This document shows positions 59,101 to 63,935 of a DNA stretch of 64,000 bases, one piece after another. The translations under genes and the position numbers were made by a program. This stretch comes from Patiria miniata (taxonomy: Eukaryota; Echinodermata; Asteroidea; Valvatida; Asterinidae), in contig NW_024037064.1 of assembly GCF_015706575.1 (NCBI RefSeq), positions 7,355,606 through 7,419,605 on the forward strand, given 5' to 3'. The notes below the pieces were generated by a model. It was not told where the DNA came from. It saw only the letters and a program-made list of their open reading frames with translations, and did not search any database. Each line of letters starts with the position of its first letter. Position 1 is the stretch's first letter.

Positions 59101-60260
59101 CTTTACGTTTCATGTGTTTCTCTGCGCTCTCGTTGGCGTCTGCTTTATCTGAAAATAAAAATGATCGCACGAAACATAAAAGGACATAATCCTCCGTTAA
59201 CCCTAAGACAAAAACAAAGTCTCCAGTTTCTGGTATGGAGCTTGTCCCAAAAGTTGTCCGGCGACGCAGGTTTTTTTTTTTTGCCCCACTTTTTTTTCTT
59301 CAAATGTCGGCTGATATGGTGCAGATGACACTTCGATCCCCTTAAAACTCTCAAAAATGTCCTTTAGAGTGGAGCTTGAGATGACTCAGTAAGGCCATAA
59401 GTCTTGAGAAGTCTGACCCATACGATCTCAACCGACAGAAACATTCTTCAGGAAATTTTGACAGTCAAGACAAAAATCAGAGAAAACGACAATGTCAGAC
59501 CATACAGCGACATCGACATCGTGCATGAGCTGCCAGGCTAGTCATTAGTCTGCTCCCTTACATATTGTGATAATTAAAATGCATTTACAGATTCCCTGAG
59601 ATACACGACCATCGCTCCCTCATTCTGGCTTCCAGACGCACAATAACAAAATTACAACACTGTCAATGCAAATGGTGCCCGACTAAATTTAGTGCAAAAT
59701 ATGCAGGGTTTACAGACAAATGTATGTGTCTCACCCGGTCCTGGCTGTAGTTGCGGTGGTGGCTGTGGCGTTGGTTCTTGCTGGGAAGGATGTCCGCTGC
59801 CAGACTGAGTTGTTTGTTGATCATCCCTCACTCCATCAGCCGGTAGTTGTTGGATCGGAGCTGTGCTTGGACCAGGGTTAGTTTGTGTCTCACCCGGTCT
59901 TGGCTGTAGTTGCGGTGGTGGTTGTGGCGTTGGTTCCTGCTGGGAAGGATGTCCGCTGCCAGACTGAGTTGTTTGTTGATCATCCCTCACTCCATCAGCC
60001 GGTAGTTGTTGGATCGGAGCTGTGCTTGGACCAGGGTTAGTTTGTGTCTCACCCGGTCTTGGCTGTAGTTGCGGTGGTGGTTGTGGCGGTGGTTCCTGCT
60101 GGGAAGGCTGTCTGCTGCCATGAGTCGTTTGTTGATCATCCCTCTCTCCATCAGCCAATTTTTGGGTTGCAGCTGCCTGTCTGTCTGGTGCTGTGCTTGG
60201 ACCAGGGTAAATTTGTGTCTCATTTTGTCTTCGGGCTCTCTTAGCCGGTGGTTCTGCCAT
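38926..60260 (-). CDS. Large chimeric NLR: Pro/Gln repeats, TTC12-like TPRs, five Death domains, TRADD-N-like domain, NACHT-LRR (17 exons)
   Basis: Exons (minus strand): 60260-59735, 59148-58967, 57957-57765, 56578-56388, 55461-55269, 54648-54529, 53875-53306, 52410-52375, 51639-51403, 48167-47931, 46661-46407, 46220-45645, 44742-44323, 44225-44073, 43747-43511, 42763-42503, 41177-38926. Every junction has GT and AG and matching phase; the sum is 6639 nt (2212 aa). The start MAEPPAKRARR has A at -3 and G at +4. Predicted order in residues: 1-175 Pro/Gln repeats with a basic KRARR; 176-468 two TPR triplets and a TTC12-like helix; 469-658 second repeat region; 671-913 Death x3; 1106-1245 TRADD-N-like; 1297-1462 Death x2; NACHT from about 1560; short LRR tail. 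NLRs are intracellular sensors that oligomerise through NACHT and signal through death-fold domains. One transcript is inferred from phase and spacing. Two genes (TPR part and Death-NACHT part) or alternative isoforms remain possible. Confidence 0.6.
42240..42395. repeat. Partial relative of the 36.2-kb MITE
   Basis: CACACATGGTGTTTCCACAAAC and the following AGTATCT-CCACCATGCAAAGC resemble the right end of the element at 36205-36482. A small hairpin (TTCCAACGCT..AGCGTTGGAA) precedes it. Lies in the last intron of the NLR. Confidence 0.4.
42503..42763 (-). CDS. NLR exon 16: Death domain 5
   Basis: 87 codons, phase 1-1. Contains LGSEWRKLATHLGLSAAEIE and NQIFNMLVKW, the helix 2-5 pattern of Death domains. 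It differs from its siblings by two extra residues (DDPWPGQTEN) and, like domain 3, has STSTDQ after the conserved Trp-Arg. Acceptor CCGTTTGCAG; donor GATAG|GTAGGT. Confidence 0.85.
43511..43747 (-). CDS. NLR exon 15: Death domain 4
   Basis: 79 codons, phase 1-1: MFGSEWQKLATHLGLSAAEI, then ADPGQTENQIFNMLVKWRGK. Same acceptor (TGTTTGCAG) and donor (GATAG|GTAGGT) as the other Death exons, and flanking introns share the GGTGTTTTGCTTGGTCATTC and ACCAAGGCTACTAATGTC segments, showing tandem exon duplication. Confidence 0.85.
44073..44225 (-). CDS. NLR exon 14: acidic/Ser-rich linker
   Basis: 51 codons, phase 1-1, acceptor TTTTTTAACAG, donor AGGAG|GTATAG. Reads EEDSSSMEEVQHKQLGESST followed by ATRASSSDPTEYAEDSYEEK. 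Low-complexity and probably disordered; no domain. Confidence 0.65.
44323..44742 (-). CDS. NLR exon 13: domain resembling the TRADD N-terminal fold
   Basis: 140 codons, phase 1-1; the acceptor is preceded by a run of C. The pattern GSVTFVVRFKSREGLNKLWS, MYTTGELAKKLTEILIT and then DLAIKATIPESDYDRACKFF parallels human TRADD-N (PQLIVQLRFCGRQPCGRFLR, AYREGALRAALQRSL, then LQLELRAG), in order and spacing. This is by-eye similarity, not a computed match. In TRADD this fold binds the TRAF domain of TRAF2. If right, it links this NLR to TRAF-type signalling. Confidence 0.55.
45072..45212. mobile_element. Palindromic MITE-like element, about 141 bp
   Basis: Left AAATCAGAGTGCAGTTTA and right TAAACTGCATTCTGATTT pair, as do CTCAAAATGAA/TTCATTTTGAG and the central TGGGCCAACATCA/TGATGTCGGCCCA. 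Lies in the intron between NLR exons 12 and 13. No clear target duplication. Confidence 0.6.
45645..46220 (-). CDS. NLR exon 12: Gln/Ser/Lys-rich linker
   Basis: 192 codons, phase 1-1, acceptor TCCTTAACCAG, donor TTCAG|GTATGT. Repeated GAKEQ(N/S), TTSSERQ/TSSSEGQ and GQGDVGH-type segments make an internally repetitive, hydrophilic and probably disordered spacer between Death domain 3 and the TRADD-N-like exon. The last part (TFTLNVQSLKVTEKSSG) is beta-like. Confidence 0.7.
46407..46661 (-). CDS. NLR exon 11: Death domain 3
   Basis: 85 codons, phase 1-1: KLGSEWRKLATHLGLRPATI, then DNPGQTENQIFSMLVKWRRQ. Acceptor CCGTTTGCAG, donor GATAG|GTAGGT. The intron upstream of this exon and that upstream of exon 10 are duplicates. 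Confidence 0.88.
47170..47751. mobile_element. MITE-like insertion, about 580 bp, inside one duplicated Death intron
   Basis: Begins TAAAGGGCCCATGTAATGTA and ends with the imperfect reverse complement (TGCATGTCATGGCGCCTTTA). The homologous intron near 49.58 kb runs through the corresponding point (GTGTTTTATTATTTTCAGG) without it. Target duplication is not certain. Confidence 0.65.
47931..48167 (-). CDS. NLR exon 10: Death domain 2
   Basis: 79 codons, phase 1-1: RLGSKWQKLATHLGLSAAEI, DDPGQTENQILNMLIEWRRK. Acceptor CTGTAAGCAG, donor GATAG|GTAGGT. Closest by eye to Death domain 1. Confidence 0.88.
48504..49153. mobile_element. Tc1/mariner-type MITE, 650 bp, TA target duplication
   Basis: Begins CAGGGTGACACCAAAAAAAT and ends with the reverse-complement type GGGTTGCATTTTTTTTTG...TTCACCCAG; imperfect inverted repeats extend inward (ACATTTGCCTTT/AAAGGCAAATGT). 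TA flanks both ends (48502, 49154). The paralogous intron at 46771-46785 shows the uninterrupted site ATTATACAATCCCAG. No transposase frame. Confidence 0.88.
49879..50676. mobile_element. piggyBac-like non-autonomous element (copy 2), nested and truncated
   Basis: Inverted relative of 8770-9780: TTAA then GCCGTGTCCGCACTGGACTT at its left end, and homology through TACGCTTTCCTGAGCCGCTT and GACTCGCACTG. The other terminus (about 220 bp of copy 1) is missing. It sits inside the TA-flanked element 49662-51289, so it is the younger of the two or was captured by it. Confidence 0.75.
50980..51115. repeat. Short tandem repeat, 45-49-bp unit, 3 copies
   Basis: CGGCATTGTTGGAA starts at 50980, 51029 and 51074, each followed by (A/C)GAAA.CACGATCA and GGGGGATCAAC. 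A subterminal repeat of the surrounding transposon. Confidence 0.8.
51403..51639 (-). CDS. NLR exon 9: Death domain 1
   Basis: 79 codons, phase 1-1: RLGSEWQKLATHLGLSAAEI, DDPGQTENQIFNMLAEWRRQ. Acceptor TGTTTGTAG, donor GATAG|GTAGGC. First of three consecutive Death exons. Confidence 0.88.
51912..52254. repeat. Large palindrome (arms about 125 bp) carrying tRNA-Ser-like sequence in both arms
   Basis: Left arm AAATTAAGTTTTGCCCTTCA... and right arm ...TGAAGGGCAAAACCTAATTT are reverse complements through GACGTTTAAACACTGTA, TCACTCGGGTGGGACTCGA and GACCTCCTGCCTTCT. About 90 bp of non-repeated sequence separates them. Each arm ends in half of a tRNA-like unit. Probably a foldback element or an inverted pair of tRNA-derived SINEs, in the intron between NLR exons 8 and 9. 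Confidence 0.8.
52102..52177 (+). tRNA. tRNA-like sequence resembling tRNA-Ser(AGA), probably SINE or pseudogene
   Basis: TGGTCGAGTGGTAAGACA (D-arm/A box), anticodon stem CTGCA..GCAG with a loop reading CTAGAAG (anticodon AGA), and T-arm GTGGGTTCGAGTCCCAC (perfect B box), closed by CCGAGTGA. The acceptor stem pairs imperfectly with AGCTCGG and the long variable arm of tRNA-Ser is absent, so a working tRNA is unlikely. Confidence 0.35.
52375..52410 (-). CDS. NLR exon 8: 12-codon microexon
   Basis: 36 nt between acceptor TTATTTTCTTTTCAG and donor TCCAG|GTAAGT, phase 1-1, reading EANLDKEHPEVP. Phase matches both neighbours. Small size makes it less certain than the rest. Confidence 0.5.
52450..52595. 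repeat. Dispersed repeat, homologous to 33148..33262
   Basis: Shares TGACGAAAAATTATGAAAC, CCAAGAAATTTCATGACTA and GGTCAAAGGGTTTTGGAATT with the 33-kb copy. Contains a small extra duplication (ATAAACGTACCTGCATATGA). Confidence 0.6.
52623..53125. repeat. Tandem duplication, about 312-bp period, two copies
   Basis: CTCAGTACTGAGGCTCTTGG starts at 52623 and 52935. Both copies carry CAGTGCCAATTTGAAATTTG, TCTTTTAGGTGGCAAGGATT and AATTGGTTGTGGTAT.GTGTA; the second lacks about 40 bp. Lies in the intron between NLR exons 7 and 8. Confidence 0.85.
53306..53875 (-). CDS. NLR exon 7: second Pro/Gln-rich repeat exon
   Basis: 190 codons, phase 1-1, acceptor ACGCAAACACAG. Imperfect repeats of 46-53 residues contain DDQQTTQSGSRQPSQQEP, PQLQPRPGETQTNPGPSTAP and QQLPA. 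It is paralogous to exon 1. The exon ends at CCAAGACCGG|GTGAGA. The same donor-like CCGGGTGAGAC occurs in two upstream units, while one unit has lost it (CCGGGGGAGAC near 53440). Probably disordered. Confidence 0.75.
54529..54648 (-). CDS. NLR exon 6: helix following the TPRs
   Basis: 40 codons, phase 1-1, acceptor CCCCTGCACTAG, donor GTGAGG|GTAAGC. GYIAAVNLAKSTAKSDMEAE and RLFNEGDVKAMGV line up by eye with the segment after the TPRs in human TTC12 (GYLNQVDLQEKADLQEKEAH), supporting a TTC12-like origin of exons 2-6. Confidence 0.7.
55269..55461 (-). CDS. NLR exon 5: TPR (second set, second half)
   Basis: 193 nt, phase 0 to 1. AYNKLEKFTEAMEDCRTALQ, LEPNNVKALVHLGKAQQGLK, DYEVAVTTYQEILKIDKKHK: TPR helices with the conserved A, G, Y and P positions. 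The acceptor follows a C-run (55462-55482). Nearly identical to exon 3. Confidence 0.88.
55738..55880 (+). repeat. SINE fragment, same family as 58682..58960
   Basis: CCACCCAGGAGTACACATGTAAATGGGTAAGGG region and GATCCAGGGGG..TATTCT..GTCATTTCATGAATAC match the 58.8-kb copy. The tRNA-derived head is missing. Its position relative to the TPR exons is the same in both copies of the duplicated block. Confidence 0.65.
56388..56578 (-). CDS. NLR exon 4: TPR (second set, first half)
   Basis: 191 nt, phase 1 to 0, acceptor TTTATTTTCAG, donor GCACAG|GTAAAC. NVKRAQEADASERAEKRKAE, then VLKDQGNQAFKKSDYARAVE and LYTQGLERLKDFVVLYTNRA, closely resembling TTC12 (LKEKGNEAFAEGNYETAI, LKDMKVLYTNRAQ). Duplicate of exon 2. 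Confidence 0.88.
57142..57480. mobile_element. MITE, about 340 bp, about 48-bp terminal inverted repeats
   Basis: TTTTATACAACACCTGAATA at the left and its reverse complement (TATTCAGGTGTTGTATAAAA) at the right; pairing extends through GTCATCTGATTGGTAAATT. The interior is CpG-richer (GCGCGTTCAGCGTAGCGCG). Immediately followed by a second hairpin element. Confidence 0.8.
57481..57644. repeat. Long hairpin, about 80-bp arms with a minimal loop
   Basis: Arms ACAAATAACGAATGTTT... and ...AAACATTCGTTATTTGT pair through GTGCGATGG, AAGAATAATTTCAT, GGTGACAGATTGAATGTT and TATTCCAC with about ten mismatches, leaving almost no loop (CTTCG). Looks like a foldback element abutting the MITE at 57142. Confidence 0.85.
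57765..57957 (-). CDS. NLR exon 3: TPR (first set, second half)
   Basis: 193 nt, phase 0 to 1: AYNKLEKFSEAMEDCRTALQ, LEPNNVKALVHLGKAQQGLK, DYEAAVTTFQEILKIDEKYE. Acceptor preceded by an uninterrupted C-run (57961-57977). Differs from exon 5 at only a handful of residues. Confidence 0.88.
58553..58680. repeat. Foldback sequence, about 28-bp arms
   Basis: AACAATTGTTGACTGCTGTG-ATGTGGG at the left and its exact reverse complement at the right, with about 75 bp between. Present only in the first copy of the duplicated TPR block, so it was inserted after the duplication or lost from the other. Confidence 0.75.
58682..58960 (+). repeat. tRNA-derived SINE, nearly full length
   Basis: Head with A-box-like GTGGCGGAGTGGTTAGGG and a degenerate B box (GGGGTCCAATCCAGC), then the conserved body CCTTGGGCAAGCCACTTCAC and CCACCCAGGAGTACACATGT, as in widespread invertebrate SINE2 families, ending near an ACTTGACTTGACTTG tail. 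Lies in the intron between NLR exons 2 and 3. Confidence 0.75.
58967..59148 (-). CDS. NLR exon 2: TPR (first set, first half)
   Basis: 182 nt, phase 1 to 0, acceptor TTTATTTTCAG, donor GCACAG|GTAAAC: KADANESAEKHMKRKAEATV, LKDQGNQAFQKGDYTRAVEL, YTQGLECLKDFVVLYTNRAQ. With exon 3 it forms about three TPRs, the first triplet. The intron 5' of it (59160-59350) matches 56590-56780 at roughly 90 percent by eye. Confidence 0.88.
59735..60260 (-). CDS. NLR exon 1: start codon and Pro/Gln-rich 159-bp coding repeats
   Basis: 526 coding nt ending in phase 1 at CCAGGACCGG|GTGAGA. MAEPPAKRARRQNETQ carries a short basic, NLS-like cluster. Then come units of 53 residues with QLQPRPGETQTNPGPSTAP, ADGVRDDQQTTQSGSGHPSQ and QEPTPQPPP. 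GGGTGAGACAC recurs at 159-bp steps (about 59734, 59893, 60052), so each unit ends in a possible frame-preserving splice donor. Upstream transcribed sequence is unknown. Confidence 0.65.
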
Positions 60261-61190
60261 TTAGCGCTGATGATGTGGTCACAGTTTAGTTACAGACAGC
60301 TTCGGTAGTCCAACCCGGTATAATCCTGCGAGTGCAAAATACAATCAGGTAAAATCACATAATGGATGCTGTTGGTCAGTCAATCAGTCCATCGGTCGAA
60401 CAGTTGGTCACTTTGTCAGTCGGTCGATCGGTTAGTCTGTCAATCTGTCATTCAGTCAATTGGTTTGTTGCTCTGTTGGTTCGTCAGGTGGTCGGTCGAT
60501 GGTCTTTTAATATTGGGAACGTCATGGATTTGGGGTGAGGGCAGTTTTGCTTTCTTCAACTTGTTTGTAACTCTTTCCTTTATTTGGTTCTTTCAATTTT
60601 TCATTTTTTGCAACAATTGTCATTTCCCCCTTTGGAAGAAAAGGTGGTCCAGAACAGTACTGTTTTGTTAACTTCTAATAGAAACTGTTCTACATGTAGC
60701 TCTGCCCTCTGCCTGTCATTCCAAAAATTCTTAGAAGCCCTCTACAGTGAAGCGCCCCCTCTTGTGTGTGCTCTTCATCCGTGGCCGCGTATTGCATCTG
60801 GGCACTTCACAGAGCGCCAAAGATTTTGGAATGACAGGCAACAGCCGCGGTGCGCTTTGCCAACGTTGACGCATGCTCAGTAGATGATTAAAGCTCTTGT
60901 CTGGTTCCCCGACCCCATTGGCCTTTTGACTATAAGGGTGGCCGGGAAACAGTCTGGTAAATATCAGAGACATGCTTTTTCAAAACCGTCTGCATTCTTG
61001 AACGAATTACCATGATTTTGGGATAACTAGACCTCTGAAGGAACCAAATTTAACGATATTTTTGCTATTTAGCAGTCATACTAATAGCTGGGTTGCTTTT
61101 CTGCTGACAAAATAATTTTGATTTTTAATTAATTTTTCGGCTCCCCTAGCAACGGGACGCTCCCTGTTTATACCACAGGTGGGATGTGTG
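60261..61190. other. Upstream region of the NLR gene
   Basis: No TATA element in a convincing place. Contains a GGTCAGTCAATCAGTCC-type (GTCNGTC)n low-complexity tract at 60373-60500, a palindromic MITE at 60711-60842, and a CTCF-like AAGCGCCCCCTCTTGTG inside it. The promoter cannot be placed from sequence alone. Confidence 0.4.
60711..60842. mobile_element. Palindromic MITE, about 132 bp
   Basis: GCCTGTCATTCCAAAAATTC at the left and TTTTGGAATGACAGGC at the right pair, with imperfect pairing continuing through AGTGAAGCGCC/GGGCACTTCAC. Target duplication not clear. Confidence 0.65.
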
Positions 61191-61318
61191 AAGTTAAATA
61201 TGGAGGTAGTCGAGTATTTCCATCACATTTATATGGGATTTCATTACGTAGCCGGCAACAGGTGTGTTTTTTTTTGCGTGTCGGACGCTTCGCCCCATTT
61301 TCACTTCGCCCCTAACCG

Positions 61319-61840
61319 CTTCGCCCCACCCCTGCTTTGCCCCATCCCCGCTTTGCCCCATCCCCGCTTTGCCCCATCCCCGCTTTGCCCCATCCCCGCT
61401 TTGCCCCATCCCCGCTTTGCCCCATCCCCGCTTTGCCCCATCCCCGCTTTGCCCCATCCCCGCTTTGACCCATCCCCGCTTTGCCCCATCCCCGCTTCGC
61501 CCCATCCCCGCTTCGCCCCATCCCCGCTTCGCCCCATCCCCGCTTCGCCCCATCCCCGCTTCGCCCCATCCCCGCTTGGCCCCATCCCCGCCTGGCCCCA
61601 TCCCCGCCTGGCCCCATCCCCGCTTCGCCCCATCCCCGCTTCGCCCCATCCCCGCTTCGCCCCATCCCCGCTTCGCCCCATCCCCGCTTCGCCCCATCCC
61701 CGCTTCGCCCCATCCCCGCTTTGCCCCATCCCCTCTTTGACCCATCCCCGCTTTGCCCCATCCCCGCTTTGCCCCATCCCCGCTTTGCCCCATCCCCGCT
61801 TTGCCCCATCCCCGCTTCGCCCCATCCCCGCTTCGCCCCA
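61319..61840. repeat. 16-bp minisatellite, about 33 copies
   Basis: Unit CTTYGCCCCATCCCCG in perfect 16-bp register. Unit types occur in blocks: eight TTTG units, one TTTGACC, one TTTG, five TTCG, one TTGG, two CTGG, six TTCG, one TTTG, one TTTGACC, four TTTG, two TTCG. All six frames are open because 16 is not a multiple of 3; none is a gene. The minus strand has GGGG runs at short spacing and could form G-quadruplexes. Confidence 0.95.
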
Positions 61841-61849
61841 TGTAGTATG

Positions 61850-62354
61850 AAAAAGGTGAAGGCTAGGGGTGCAGACCAAATAAACTGCCAAAGACCCCCG
61901 ATAATATATGCTCCCAATTCTAGAAACTCAGGAAAAATACAAACTCTCTGATGAGGTGTTCGAGACACAGGGACCGAGACACACATCAACTTTTTCGCTA
62001 TTTCATCATCTTAAATTTTCTGTTCAACTTATAAAATAGAACAGATCTAAAATTAAAGATGATGATATAAGCAAAATATTGAGGTTACCCAAAGACTATT
62101 CGAGCATTAAAATCATTAATTTGATTTTTTTTTTTTTACAACATGTTGATTAATTGTCGCCCTGTATACGTACACCGAACTGTTGGGCACATGCATGATT
62201 TGCGTAGCTACCTGTAGCTTGATGGGTTCAATTTGATTGTCTTCGTTGGTACAAAGCATGGCGTGCTAATTTGGAGAGGAGAAATGAAGAACTGAAGAAA
62301 TATTAGTCGATTTTTTATTTTTTTAAATTTTTCATGAAATTTCCAGATTCATTT
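61850..62354. other. AT-rich stretch without recognised features
   Basis: Contains a T-run at 62127 and short frames of no coding character. It lies between the minisatellite and the hAT-type MITE. Confidence 0.4.
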
Positions 62355-62362
62355 GCACACGT

Positions 62363-62566
62363 GGAAAGATTTCCATATACGAAGTTCACTAATTTTCCTC
62401 TGTATTGACTAACACGCCCCCAGATAGCAATTTCATGTCATCAAAGTCAATTTGAGCAGTGAGAAAATACAAGCATTTTCTTAGAAAACACTTACAATTT
62501 TTCAGTCCAATCTCATAGGGTTTATACACAGGGTGTTGAGTGAACTTCGTATATGGAAATCTTTCC
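62363..62566. mobile_element. hAT-type MITE, 204 bp (copy 2), 8-bp target duplication
   Basis: Exact 8-bp duplication GCACACGT at 62355-62362 and 62567-62574. Termini GGAAAGATTTCCATATACGA and its perfect reverse complement. Sibling of 32799-33006 in opposite orientation, sharing the whole interior (e.g. GACATGAAATTGCTATCTGG in the other orientation). Confidence 0.92.
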
Positions 62567-62655
62567 GCACACGTTTGCGTATCAAAATTTCAACATGAAA
62601 TTTCACAAAAATTAGACATCTGAAAAAGGCAGTACTTTCTGATTAGCCTATAAAG

Positions 62656-63397
62656 TAGTCCGAGTAACTTGGACCCAACTTATCGCCTTTTTTTAACATT
62701 TTGGACATGGTCTGGCGATAGTGGGGTCCAAGCTAATGCCGCGACTTGGACAACATCATCCTGTCACTGTCCCAAACCAACATTTTCCAACAAAAAACAT
62801 CAGATTTCACCTTAAAAACGGCCTCCAAATTACTAGACATGCCACCTGAAGTACAAGTAGACATCGATGATTAAGATGGTTGTACTTAAGTTTACTTACG
62901 ATCCGGAAGAAAAGTGAAATTTTCCGTTCAATTTTGAAGACCCCCTCTGCCTAGGTTGTCGTTGTTGTGCTCACGTTCAAAACTGCATGATACGCTGTGT
63001 GTACGCGTTCCCAATTGGGTAATGGTGTCTGACCTCGACCTCATGCAAAGGTCGTGACGGCGCGCTTGCGCACAATGCACTGCATGCACAGCAGATTCCC
63101 CTGCGCCGCGCCGACGACTGTTTCCTGATGAAGAGTGCGACTCCTAGGCGTACCGCGAACTTACACAGCACAACCATCTTAATCATCGATGTCTACTTGT
63201 ACTTCAGGTGGCATATCTAGTAATTTGGAGGCCGTTTTGAAGGTGAAATCTGATGTTTTTTGTTGGAAAATGTTGGTTTGGGACAGTGACAGGATGATGT
63301 TGTCCAAGTCGCGGCATTAGCTTGGACCCCACTATCGCCAGACCATGTCCAAAATGTTAAAAAAAGGCGATAAGTTGGGTCCAAGTTACTTGGACTA
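62656..63397. mobile_element. Mutator-like (MULE) non-autonomous element, 742 bp, about 230-bp inverted repeats, 9-bp target duplication
   Basis: CCTATAAAG flanks both ends (62647-62655 and 63398-63406). Arms 62656-62888 and 63165-63397 are near-perfect reverse complements, starting TAGTCC(G/A)AGTAACTTGGAC. The 276-bp centre is CpG-rich, unrelated to the arms and has no transposase. Nine-bp duplications plus very long inverted repeats are characteristic of MULEs. Arm identity suggests recent activity. Confidence 0.88.
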
Positions 63398-63409
63398 CCT
63401 ATAAAGAGG

Positions 63410-63935
63410 GTGAGTTAGCTGGAGTTACCCAGCCCTGAGTTTTATCATTGGGTTGTCATCTAGGGCTGGAGCGCATTTTTCTCAAAACTTGTAGTAGGCC
63501 TATTTGCAAAAAAAATTTGGAAAATGTTCAATTTTGTCCCCGTTACACACTAATTGCAACTGCAACTCACCCCAAACTTGCCTGGAATAACCATTACACA
63601 GGTCCTTGAAGTAAAAAACGATCCACGATGAAGATTCAGCCTACAATTGCAGTGAAAACAGGAGGAATAACCGCTAACTTGACAACCTTTCAGGCATGGC
63701 CAGGACTGCTATTGGTTTGTGCACAAAAAAAATTGTGTACAATGAATGGCGGTCGATTAACAGGCACAGAGAGCGATCGCTGTCAACTACTCGTTTTTGC
63801 CGGCTGCGCTGGCTGTTGGCTTAAGCCTACTCCGGATTTTTTTCCGGAAGTAGGCCTATCATGCCTATGCCCAACGAAATTCACTAAAGTTAACAAATAA
63901 AAAGGCGATAATTTGGGGCCCCAAGTTACTCGGGT
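63410..63935. mobile_element. Possible diverged relative of the adjacent MULE
   Basis: AAAAAGGCGATAATTTGGGG followed by CCAAGTTACTCGGGTTA at 63899-63935 resembles the right terminus of 62656-63397. A weak mirror (TTAGCTGGAGTTACCCAGCC) occurs at 63415. Borders are uncertain and target duplications were not found. Confidence 0.3.

Noticed and set aside
61179-61989. Open frames of 150-225 codons on both strands with PHPRFAPSPL-type repeats
   Set aside because: Translations of the 16-bp minisatellite; same artefact.
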